From: Gammaproteobacteria bacterium UBA6173
Lineage (GTDB): Bacteria; Pseudomonadota; Gammaproteobacteria; Pseudomonadales; Pseudohongiellaceae
Assembly: GCA_002422225.1 (NCBI GenBank)
Contig: DITX01000025.1
Span: forward strand, 8,742-21,450
Direction: 5' to 3'
Length of the DNA stretch: 12,709 bases
Shown: positions 1-6,051 of the stretch, in pieces
Layout of the letters: every line of letters begins with the position of its first letter
How positions within the stretch are numbered: the stretch's first letter is position 1
The notes under the pieces: generated by a model
The model's database searches: none
Told to the model about the DNA's origin: nothing
What the model saw: only the letters and a program-made list of their open reading frames with translations
Made by a program: the position numbers and the translations under genes

Positions 1-45
1 ACGGAGGGATCAAAAAATGATCAACTCTGGCTCCAGTCAATAAAC

Positions 46-79
46 AAAAGGGATGCAGGGTGACCTGTGTCCCTTTTTT
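46..79 (+). terminator. Strong intrinsic terminator of an upstream gene
   Basis: Bases 46-59 pair with 64-77 in an uninterrupted 14-bp stem (two G-T wobbles) around a GTGA loop. The right arm runs into a six-T tract (74-79). This is a classic Rho-independent terminator for a gene entering from the left edge. The As opening the left arm mean it could also work on the minus strand. An open frame ending in TAA at 41-43, just before the stem, may be the tail of that gene, but too little is visible to say. Confidence 0.8.
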
Positions 80-92
80 GTGCTGTAGTCCC

Positions 93-180
93 CCGGACTG
101 CGGCAGGGCGACTGGGTCTCAGAACGAGGCTTTGCCTCTGATTGTTCTTCAACGCAGATCGCCCTGCCGCAGGCCTCCGG
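93..180. repeat. Nested inverted repeat, possible structured RNA or palindromic repeat element
   Basis: A 14-base arm CTGCGGCAGGGCGA (98-111) is perfectly inverted at 159-172. It is extended by CCGGA (93-97) against TCCGG (176-180) after a three-base bulge. Inside it, AGAAC (121-125) faces GTTCT (144-148), and GAGGC-TTT-GCCTC (126-138) forms a tip hairpin. The whole folds into one long imperfect hairpin with three stacked stems. No coding frame uses it. It could be a REP/MITE-like element, a structured RNA or the remains of a mobile element. The structure is plain; its identity is unknown. Confidence 0.55.
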
Positions 181-206
181 ACGGAGCCGCGTTTTGGGTC
201 GTGGCC

Positions 207-265
207 GCGCCGGGCAGCGGTGTACCCCCCAGACCGGCCGTATCATCTGAGTTTACGCCCGGCGC
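207..265. repeat. GC-rich inverted repeat
   Basis: GCGCCGGGC at 207-215 is perfectly inverted at 257-265, with 41 bases between the arms. It lies directly after the 93-180 palindrome in the same GC-rich, gene-free stretch, and may be a second stem of the same element. Function unknown. Confidence 0.35.
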
Positions 266-461
266 TGCGGAACTCGCTCTCACGCTGCGCGTTCGGAGCT
301 CAAACAGTCCTCGCGCATGATCGGGCGATGACGCAGAGGATGCGGCCGGTCCTGTGCGGCAGCAGATTCCCGAGGATCCTGAGCTGATATCAAAACGTAC
401 CCAATCTGATTGCTCGCCATCCGCCCTTTGGGTAAGCTGTTGCGACCATTTTGGAGGCATC

Positions 462-803
462 ATGGGCTGGGATCCGGTAGTACTGTTTTTTGTGTTTGGG
501 CTGACCGCGGGCTTGTTGCGCAGTGAGCTGAAGTTGCCACCCGCCTTGTATGAAACGCTATCGATCATTTTATTGCTGGCGATCGGGTTGCATGGTGGCG
601 TGGAGCTGGCTGAGCAGGCCAGCCCGGCCTTAGTCGGACAGATGGGCCTGGTGCTGCTTCTGCTCGAAATGGGTCTGATTGCGTCCAAACAGATGGGTGC
701 GCTCAAACGGGTTGGAGTCAGGTTGGTGAGTTTTGCGCTGATCATGCCTTGCATAGGCGCCGCGACCGGCTTGGGTGTTGCCACCCTGATGGGATTGTCG
801 GTG
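462..803 (+). pseudogene. sbtA: SbtA-type Na+/bicarbonate symporter, 5' fragment
   Basis: From the ATG at 462 (SD TGGAGG at 452-457), about 114 codons resemble the N-terminal half of sodium-dependent bicarbonate transporter SbtA. Several hydrophobic helices are present, and the segment IGLHGGVELA (41-50) matches the family's conserved 'K/H-x-GL-x-GG' region. The family normally runs to about 300 or more residues. Here similarity stops near codon 114 (GLSV), and the frame then reads 26 unrelated codons to a stop at 879-881. The missing two thirds include the helices completing the transport core, so it should not be functional. Downstream sequence is the tail of the partner gene sbtB. A working SbtA would import bicarbonate with Na+ across the inner membrane. 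Family assignment is from recall of conserved patterns. Confidence 0.75.
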
Positions 804-970
804 TGCGCAACGCCGGCTGGGATAACGACGGCAATGTGCGTATCGAGGTTGTTTGCAGCCAGGCACTGGCAGAAAAGCTGAGCCAACACGTGCAGCAGCA
901 GTATTACGCCGATTACGCCATGATCTGTTTTTTGTCGTCTGTGGAAGTACTCCGGCCCGAGAAATTCTGA
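799..970 (+). pseudogene. sbtB: SbtB PII-like regulator, 3' fragment
   Basis: In the frame ending at TGA 968-970, residues from about GVRNAGWDNDGNVRIEVVC on, closing with SSVEVLRPEKF, resemble the C-terminal half of the PII-like protein encoded next to sbtA. SbtB proteins bind adenyl nucleotides and gate SbtA. The beta-strand/helix/beta-strand tail of the ferredoxin-like PII fold is visible, but the first 50 or so residues, including the start codon, are missing. It sits one frame off the sbtA fragment, with the changeover at about 798-804, so one deletion probably removed the end of sbtA, the spacer and the start of sbtB. It may be transcribed with the fragment before it, but no start codon fits it. 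Confidence 0.7.
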
Positions 971-974
971 AAAG

Positions 975-1003
975 TTCTGAAATTGATGGTTTTCCGGTAT
1001 ACT
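975..1003 (+). promoter_or_regulatory. Possible sigma-70 promoter of purEK
   Basis: TATACT at 998-1003 is a good -10 box. The best -35 at proper spacing is TTCTGA (975-980, 17-bp spacer), which is weak. It begins just after the sbtB fragment and 37 bases before purE. I see no PurR-type operator. Confidence 0.4.
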
Positions 1004-1039
1004 CGCGACTTTTTCCGCTCCGGCCAAGAGGCATGAGAA

Positions 1040-1552
1040 ATGACCCAAAACAATTCAGGGAAGCCGGCGCTGGTCGGTGTCATCATGGGCTCAAAGTCCG
1101 ATTGGGCGACCATGTGTCACACCATCGAGATGCTGGAAAAGCTCGGTATCCCGTACGAAGTTCAGGTTGTTTCTGCCCATCGCACCCCGGATCTGTTGTT
1201 CAGCTACGCTGAGAACGCAGCGGGCCGTGGCATTGAAGTCATTATTGCAGGAGCCGGTGGTGCCGCGCATCTGCCGGGCATGTGTGCGGCCAAGACGCAT
1301 TTGCCGGTGCTGGGTGTGCCCGTGCAATCCTCGATGTTGTCTGGTGTTGATTCTTTGCTGTCCATCGTGCAGATGCCAGCCGGTATTGCCGTCGCAACAC
1401 TGGCAATTGGCCGTGCGGGGGCAGTCAATGCAGCCCTGCTGGCAGGATCAATTCTTGGCAACAAGTACCCGGCAATTCAGCAGGCTGTGATTGCCTTCCG
1501 CGCCCAACAGACAGCCACTGTGCTGGACAATCCGGACCCGCGACAACCATGA
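1040..1552 (+). CDS. purE: N5-carboxyaminoimidazole ribonucleotide mutase (PurE, class I)
   Basis: PurE moves the carboxyl group of N5-CAIR to carbon 4 of the imidazole ring, giving CAIR, in the bacterial two-enzyme route of de novo purine synthesis. It is a soluble cytoplasmic octamer. The 170-residue product is slightly longer than typical class I PurE because of a short C-terminal tail. Substrate-binding signatures are intact: GSKSD (17-21), SAHRTP (45-50, with the active-site His) and GAGGAAHLPG (71-80). The start is the ATG at 1040, with AGAGG at 1027-1031. An upstream ATG at 1033 is in another frame. Its last four bases overlap the start of purK (ATGA), so the two are translationally coupled and work in sequence. 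The assignment is firm. Confidence 0.97.
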   Translation: MTQNNSGKPALVGVIMGSKSDWATMCHTIEMLEKLGIPYEVQVVSAHRTPDLLFSYAENAAGRGIEVIIAGAGGAAHLPGMCAAKTHLPVLGVPVQSSMLSGVDSLLSIVQMPAGIAVATLAIGRAGAVNAALLAGSILGNKYPAIQQAVIAFRAQQTATVLDNPDPRQP

Positions 1553-2625
1553 AAATAGGTGTGATTGGCGGCGGTCAGCTCGGGCGTATGTTGGCGTTGG
1601 CGGGCACTCCGCTGGGCATGCAGTTCATCTTTCTGGATCCGGCGGTGGATGCCTGTGCGGCCGCGCTGGGCGCGCACATCTGCGCTGACTACAACGATCA
1701 TGAACATTTGCGCCAGTTGGCTGATCAGGTTGATCTGGTGACCTTTGAATTTGAAAATGTCCCTGCCGAAACCGTCGCGTTTTTGTCCCAATACGTGCCG
1801 GTATTCCCGTGCGCGGAAGCACTGCGAATTGCGCGTGATCGTTTGAATGAAAAGACGCTGTTTCAACAACTGCAGATTCCAGTTGCACCCTTTGCCGCGG
1901 TTGATTCGCAACAGGCCCTGGATGCTGCCGTGCACACCATTGGTTTGCCTGCCGTGCTCAAAACCCGCACTTTGGGATATGACGGCAAGGGCCAGAAAGT
2001 GCTACGTAACAGCGCTGATGTCGACAATGCGTTTGCGGAGCTGGGTTCGGTGCCTTGTATTCTGGAAACCTTTGTACACTTTTCCGGTGAGGTTTCCCTG
2101 ATTGCTGTGCGTGCCCGCGATGGCGAGATTCGCGCCTATCCCTTGGTGCACAATACACATGAACAAGGCATTCTGCGCTTGTCGCTGCCAAGTACTGACC
2201 ATGCCTTGCAGTGTGTGGCTGAAGCTTATGTGACGTCGGTACTGGAGCATCTGAATTACGTCGGCGTGCTGGCGTTTGAGTTTTTTGAAGTGGACGGTGG
2301 CCTGCGGGCCAATGAAATCGCGCCACGTGTGCACAACTCAGGTCACTGGACAATTGAAGGGGCTGAGTGCAGTCAGTTTGAGAATCATTTACGTGCAGTC
2401 ACCGGTTTGCCATTGGGATCAACGGCAAAACTTGGTGAAAGCGCCATGATTAATTTTATTGGCACCGTGCCGGCAATCGAGCAACTCGCCGCTATTGCAG
2501 ATTGCCATCCGCATCATTATGGCAAAGCATTCAAGCTTGGACGCAAAGTGGGGCATGGCACCATCAGAAGCCAGACTACGCAACAACTGACCGAGCAGCT
2601 TGAGAAACTCAAAGCACTGGTCTGA
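1549..2625 (+). CDS. purK: N5-carboxyaminoimidazole ribonucleotide synthase (PurK)
   Basis: PurK uses ATP and bicarbonate to carboxylate 5-aminoimidazole ribonucleotide, and hands N5-CAIR to PurE. At 358 residues it has normal family length. The order is an N-terminal Rossmann-like pre-ATP-grasp domain opening with GGGQLGRM (7-14), the ATP-grasp domain with a glycine-rich loop at GYDGKGQ (143-149), Mg/ATP ligands around EFFEVDGG (244-251) and NEIAPRVHNSGHW (255-267), and a small C-terminal domain. No key element is missing. It starts inside purE (ATGA overlap). It uses bicarbonate, which makes the broken bicarbonate transporter just upstream a curious neighbour, but I see no evidence of a functional link. 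Confidence 0.97.
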   Translation: MKIGVIGGGQLGRMLALAGTPLGMQFIFLDPAVDACAAALGAHICADYNDHEHLRQLADQVDLVTFEFENVPAETVAFLSQYVPVFPCAEALRIARDRLNEKTLFQQLQIPVAPFAAVDSQQALDAAVHTIGLPAVLKTRTLGYDGKGQKVLRNSADVDNAFAELGSVPCILETFVHFSGEVSLIAVRARDGEIRAYPLVHNTHEQGILRLSLPSTDHALQCVAEAYVTSVLEHLNYVGVLAFEFFEVDGGLRANEIAPRVHNSGHWTIEGAECSQFENHLRAVTGLPLGSTAKLGESAMINFIGTVPAIEQLAAIADCHPHHYGKAFKLGRKVGHGTIRSQTTQQLTEQLEKLKALV

Positions 2626-2669
2626 ATACCCTCCTGACAAAATAAAAATTACTGAGGCACTGGTACATT

Positions 2670-3605
2670 ATGGCAAACACAGCAAACTTAACACGCAAAT
2701 CCATCAAGCGGCGCAGCGTTCGTTCCTATCTGATCAGCTGGTTTCTGCGGCGCAATTTTAAACCTAAGTTGCTCAGCCCCGATTTTGACGCGCCGCGTTT
2801 TCGCCAATCGCTGGATCGGGATATGGGCCGTAATCCGGTCGCCACGGATGTGGAGATTGAAGCTTTTGAGCAGGACGGTATTCGCGCTGAGTGGAATATT
2901 CCGGCCGGTGAAAAATCCTCACAGGTAATTTTGTATTGCCATGGTGGTGGTTACCTTTTTGGTTCGCCACTGGCCTATCGTACATTTACTACCCGACTGG
3001 CAAAGCAGTCGGGGGCTAGGGTGTTTGTGCTGGACTATCGCCTGGCACCAGAGCATCCCTTCCCAGCCGCTGCCGATGATGCCTTGGCGGCTTATTATTA
3101 TTTATTGGAAACACGCGATCCCCGTACCATTGTGCTGGCAGGTGATTCTGCCGGTGCGGGTTTGTGCCTGTCTTTGCTGGCGCAAATCAAAGAGGCAGGT
3201 TTGCCAATGCCAGCGGCCGCCATGTTGTTGTCACCCTATGCGGATTTAAGCACCACGGGCGTGTCGCTGGATTCAAACAGTCACAGTTGCGCAATGTTCA
3301 GTGGCGATTCCATTCGACGCGCTGCCGCCACGTATCTTGCTGGTGCAGATGCTCTGGATCCACGCGCTTCGCCCTTGTTTGCGGATTACACGGGTTTTCC
3401 GCCACTGCTGATTTATGTCAGTGACAGCGAAGTGCTCAGGGATGATGGTATTCGTGTTGCTGAAAAGGCGGCCGTTGCAGGTGTCACGACTGAGTTGCAG
3501 ATCTGGCGAGGACAGCCACATGTCTGGCCATTGTTTGTGCCACGTTTGCCCGAAGCTGTTACCGTGTTGGACGAAATGGCAGCGTTTTGTAAAGCTGCAA
3601 GTTAA
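2670..3605 (+). CDS. Alpha/beta hydrolase, HSL (esterase family IV) type
   Basis: This 311-residue protein has the hallmarks of hormone-sensitive-lipase-type esterases. These are an HGGG oxyanion motif (91-94), the nucleophile elbow GDSAG (158-162, Ser160), an acidic residue in the SEVLRDD segment (253-259) and the catalytic His in QPHVWPLF (282-289). The basic, partly amphipathic first 40 residues form the cap region that covers the substrate. There is no signal peptide, so a cytoplasmic enzyme acting on short acyl esters is likely; the natural substrate cannot be read from sequence. The gap to purK is 44 bp and the ribosome site is weak (GAGG 13 bases before ATG), so it may be a downstream member of the purEK transcript. 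Its stop abuts the stop of convergent motB with no base between. Confidence 0.88.
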   Translation: MANTANLTRKSIKRRSVRSYLISWFLRRNFKPKLLSPDFDAPRFRQSLDRDMGRNPVATDVEIEAFEQDGIRAEWNIPAGEKSSQVILYCHGGGYLFGSPLAYRTFTTRLAKQSGARVFVLDYRLAPEHPFPAAADDALAAYYYLLETRDPRTIVLAGDSAGAGLCLSLLAQIKEAGLPMPAAAMLLSPYADLSTTGVSLDSNSHSCAMFSGDSIRRAAATYLAGADALDPRASPLFADYTGFPPLLIYVSDSEVLRDDGIRVAEKAAVAGVTTELQIWRGQPHVWPLFVPRLPEAVTVLDEMAAFCKAAS

Positions 3606-4406
3606 TCAAGGTTCGCGCAGAATCAGTTCCACACGGCGATTGGCAGAGCGACTCTGCGCTGAGTCGTTGGCCTGTAGCGGGCGGGTATCTGCGTAACCAA
3701 TCGCTCGCATGCGGTTTGCCGCGATGCCATCTTGTTCCAGAAATTTCAGTACCGAAATGGCACGCGCGCTGGATAGCTCCCAGTTGGACGGGAAGCGTGC
3801 TGTACTGATCGGTATATTGTCGGTATGGCCTTCAACCGAAATTTCCCCTTCAAAGTCGACCAGCATTTGTGTCAATTGGCTGATCAGCACCATGCCTTCG
3901 TACATCAATTCGGCCTGACCACTGGCAAACAACAGGTTGTTGGCTATACGCAAGGTCAGCCCTTCGCGCCCGGGTGTGGCGTCTACGCCTTGGAGTGCCA
4001 GCGAATTAAGGCTGTTCTCAAGCTCACCAAATTGCGCAGCATAATTGTCATCGGCTTCAGTGCTGCCAGTATCCGCTGCCTCCGCCAGTGTTTGACTGCT
4101 CTGACCTGGTAGCATGGCATTGTACTCGGGCAGAACGCCAATTCCGCCGGGTGCAAGGCCTGCCTCAATACCCGTGCCGCTTTGTGTGATGGTGACTGTC
4201 TCCGCGCCTGCCGGTGAGCCCAGCGCTTGTGCCACCGTGATGATTGGCACTTCTTCCACACGAATTTCTGACATCGACATCAACATCACAAAAAACGCAA
4301 ACAGCAGGGTCATCACGTCGAGGTAGCTGGTCATCCACGGTTCGCCTTCGCCATCTTCTGCGGGGCCGTCGTCGCCAATCAGGTCTACATCATATTTGCT
4401 GGACAC
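3606..4406 (-). CDS. motB: MotB/PomB-type flagellar stator protein
   Basis: MotB anchors the stator to peptidoglycan and lines the ion channel with MotA. The 266-residue protein has a short acidic cytoplasmic start, one membrane helix (about 24-43) in the context PWMTSYLDVMTLLFAFFVML with the essential ion-binding Asp at residue 30, a periplasmic linker (about 45-148), and an OmpA-like peptidoglycan-binding domain (about 150-265) with GHTDN (193-197) and SNRRVEL-type ending at 254-261. The start is GTG at 4406, with AGGA nine bases upstream; no ATG lies before the membrane helix. It follows motA after 32 bp in the same transcript. The hydrophobic, threonine-rich channel of its partner suggests Na+ coupling. 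The linker is rich in small and acidic residues and looks non-conserved. Confidence 0.92.
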   Translation of the reverse strand: MSSKYDVDLIGDDGPAEDGEGEPWMTSYLDVMTLLFAFFVMLMSMSEIRVEEVPIITVAQALGSPAGAETVTITQSGTGIEAGLAPGGIGVLPEYNAMLPGQSSQTLAEAADTGSTEADDNYAAQFGELENSLNSLALQGVDATPGREGLTLRIANNLLFASGQAELMYEGMVLISQLTQMLVDFEGEISVEGHTDNIPISTARFPSNWELSSARAISVLKFLEQDGIAANRMRAIGYADTRPLQANDSAQSRSANRRVELILREP

Positions 4407-4438
4407 GGATTAAAAGTCCTGATGAGGCGAGTAAGTAA

Positions 4439-5239
4439 TCATTTTTTTCGCACCGCAGGTGGCGCACCACCGTCACGTATTTCATCGTCAAACTGTGCAG
4501 CAAAGGACTTCAAGGTGTCCTCGATGAAGGAAGGCGGGCGTCGTTTGCTCATCATGGACACGCCTTCGAGCACCATATTCATGGCAATCAGACGCTCTTC
4601 AGTGCGGCGTTCCAGTTTTACTGCAATCGGCTTAAACAGGATGTTCCCAAGCAGAATGCCGTAGAACGTTGTCAGCAAGGCAACCGCCATCTGTGGGCCA
4701 ATGGTATCCAGGCTGCCGGCATCCATCACAAACAACATGTTGACCAAGCCAACCAGCGTGCCAATCATGCCAAAAGCTGCTGAGTAGCTGGCCATGGTGC
4801 GAAAAATCTGCGCCTCGGCCCGTTCCCGCGCTTTCACCCGAGCAATACGCCAACGTAAGGTGTCGATTATTTCCTGTTCAGAGGTGTTGGCGATGACCAG
4901 TTGAATGCCGTTGCGCAGAAACGGATTTTTGGTGCGTGCCAGCGCTTCATCAACATCCTTGATATTGCCTTGGAACCATAATCGCGACATCTGCACCAGT
5001 TCTTTGATGTCATCGCGGGTATAAGTATTTTCCCGGCGGAAAACTAGGGCCACTAGCTTGATGACCCTGAGCACCTCTTTCATAGGATAACTGATAAACG
5101 TCGCGGCGATGGTGCCGGTTACCACTATGGTCAGACTGCCAGGATCAAAAAACGAGCTGGCCGATTCTGCAGTAAAAAACAGCACACTGACCAACAAAAT
5201 CAAGCTGGCCAGCATGCCTATAATGGTCGACGGGTTCAT
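4439..5239 (-). CDS. motA: MotA/PomA-type flagellar stator protein
   Basis: MotA forms the ring around MotB in the torque-generating unit. The 266-residue product shows the family plan: two N-terminal membrane helices (about 4-22 and 34-52), a large cytoplasmic loop with charged residues that contact FliG (about 53-148), and two C-terminal helices (about 150-172 and 184-205). GMIGTLVGLV (157-166) and AVALLTTFYGILLGN (185-199) are close to the Na+-type PomA sequence, including threonines equivalent to those linked to Na+ use. Pro204 matches E. coli MotA Pro222, but the position of Pro173 appears to be Ala155. The start at 5239 is chosen because it follows GGAAGG-like SD bases and opens directly on the first helix; an upstream extension to 5497 in the same frame has no homology and runs through a promoter. 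Confidence 0.92.
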   Translation of the reverse strand: MNPSTIIGMLASLILLVSVLFFTAESASSFFDPGSLTIVVTGTIAATFISYPMKEVLRVIKLVALVFRRENTYTRDDIKELVQMSRLWFQGNIKDVDEALARTKNPFLRNGIQLVIANTSEQEIIDTLRWRIARVKARERAEAQIFRTMASYSAAFGMIGTLVGLVNMLFVMDAGSLDTIGPQMAVALLTTFYGILLGNILFKPIAVKLERRTEERLIAMNMVLEGVSMMSKRRPPSFIEDTLKSFAAQFDDEIRDGGAPPAVRKK

Positions 5240-5268
5240 GAGCCTTCCTGCAATAACTAACAATATGG

Positions 5269-5295
5269 CTATCGGCTGTGACCGGTCCGGCTTTA
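5269..5295 (-). promoter_or_regulatory. FliA (sigma-28)-like promoter of motAB
   Basis: Reading the minus strand, TAAAGCCG (5295-5288) is followed by exactly 11 bases and then GCCGATAG (5276-5269). The sigma-28 consensus is TAAAGTTT-N11-GCCGATAA, so the -35 matches 5/8, the -10 matches 7/8, and the spacing is exact. It lies 30 bp upstream of the motA start. Class III flagellar stator genes are normal FliA targets, so position and function agree. Confidence 0.8.
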
Positions 5296-5301
5296 GGCAC
5301 A

Positions 5302-5329
5302 CTTGAAAAATTACCGGTAATCCCCAGTA
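5302..5329 (+). promoter_or_regulatory. RpoH (sigma-32)-like heat-shock promoter
   Basis: CTTGAAA (5302-5308), a 13-base spacer, then CCCCAGTA (5322-5329). The sigma-32 consensus is CTTGAAA with CCCCATNT about 13-14 bases on; the -35 is perfect and CCCCA is kept in the -10. It reads toward the Hsp20-like gene, whose start is 52 bases downstream. No good sigma-70 alternative is visible. Confidence 0.8.
5310..5321. promoter_or_regulatory. Perfect 12-bp palindrome in the heat-shock promoter spacer
   Basis: ATTACCGGTAAT is a perfect palindrome lying exactly between the -35 and -10 boxes of the sigma-32-like promoter, and just upstream of the FliA-like promoter on the other strand. The position suits a repressor operator, but no regulator can be named and chance is possible. 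Confidence 0.35.
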
Positions 5330-5381
5330 TTTAAGCCGGATATTTCTACCCTGACGTTGGTAATTGTGAAGGAGGCTAACG

Positions 5382-6014
5382 ATGCATAATACCGACCTCA
5401 AGCCGTCGCAGCCCGGCCAGAAAAAGCTGCTGGTGGGCCTGCTTGTTATGAGTGTGGGCGCGGTAGTCGCGCTGGGTTTGTACGCATTGCAACTCAATAA
5501 ACAAATTGATTCGCTAACACCTCCGACGACCGGACCTGCGATGCAAGCCCTGTTGGATTCGGCCCAGCCATCTCAACAAGCCCTGCAAAACTTATCAAAC
5601 CCAGCCATCACGGCGATTGATCCATTTCAGCAAATGGACGCCATCCGCCAGCAAATGGATGCCATGATGAGCAGTGTGTTTGGAGGGCCAGTGCCCTCGG
5701 TCACGGGCATCCCGGGTCTGAGCTTTCAGCAACCCAATATTTCTCTGCGCGAAACCGGCAGTGCGCTTGAAGTTGTGATTGCTGTGCCGGAAGGTCAAGC
5801 GTTTGAACTTGGCACCGATGTTCAAGAAGACAAACTCACCGTCACCGGGACAATCAGTTGGAGCGCAAACGACAGCAATAACGGATTGGCATCCCACCGC
5901 AGTGGCAGTAGCCAGTTCACTCGGACTATTATGCTGCCTGGCACCGTGGTCCCGGCGGGCATGGTAACAGAGCACCGTGAGGGTGAAATTGTGATCAGTC
6001 TGCCCAAGGCTTAG
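5382..6014 (+). CDS. Membrane-anchored Hsp20/alpha-crystallin-like protein
   Basis: The 210-residue protein starts with a short basic N-terminus and one hydrophobic helix (about 16-37), with Lys14-Lys15 before it. This predicts a cytoplasmic N-terminus and a periplasmic body. A linker follows, then the small heat-shock signature DPFQQMDAIRQQMDAMM (80-96), then an alpha-crystallin-type beta domain (about 118-210) with the LPG turn (185-187) and the closing GEIVISLPKA. Small heat-shock proteins hold unfolding proteins without ATP; most are soluble and cytoplasmic, so the anchor is unusual. The SD is strong (AAGGAGG 5369-5375, six bases from ATG), and the gene has its own sigma-32-like promoter. 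The closing IxI/V tail typical of oligomerising sHSPs is absent. Function as a membrane or periplasmic holdase is inferred. Confidence 0.8.
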   Translation: MHNTDLKPSQPGQKKLLVGLLVMSVGAVVALGLYALQLNKQIDSLTPPTTGPAMQALLDSAQPSQQALQNLSNPAITAIDPFQQMDAIRQQMDAMMSSVFGGPVPSVTGIPGLSFQQPNISLRETGSALEVVIAVPEGQAFELGTDVQEDKLTVTGTISWSANDSNNGLASHRSGSSQFTRTIMLPGTVVPAGMVTEHREGEIVISLPKA

Positions 6015-6051
6015 CATTGTTATTGTTTGTGAGATCCAGCACCGGAGTGAT

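Larger units (their letters stand above)
80..461. other. Gene-free stretch of about 380 bases
   Basis: I see no supported gene here. Open frames on both strands are short or antisense to the transporter fragment, lack good ribosome sites and match no family I know. About 90-320 is clearly richer in G+C than the flanking genes and full of inverted repeats, suggesting an inserted or non-coding element. The last 100 bases are the leader of the sbtA fragment, with an SD-like TGGAGG (452-457) five bases before its ATG. Confidence 0.5.

Noticed and set aside
17..43. ATG with an upstream GGAGGG encoding the eight-residue MINSGSSQ before the terminator (leader peptide and attenuator)
   Set aside because: The peptide has no run of regulatory codons and the hairpin shows no competing fold; it is as likely the tail of an upstream gene.
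93..180. Integron attC site
   Set aside because: The needed core sites (RYYYAAC and GTTRRRY) are not at the ends of the hairpin, and no integron integrase or cassettes are present.
149..1048. A 299-codon open frame on the minus strand
   Set aside because: It is antisense to the sbtA/sbtB remnants, has no recognisable domain and has an odd composition; the plus-strand fragments match known families.
5240..5497. N-terminal extension of MotA by 86 codons
   Set aside because: It runs antisense through the Hsp20-like gene start and both promoters, has no family match, and the start at 5239 has its own ribosome site.
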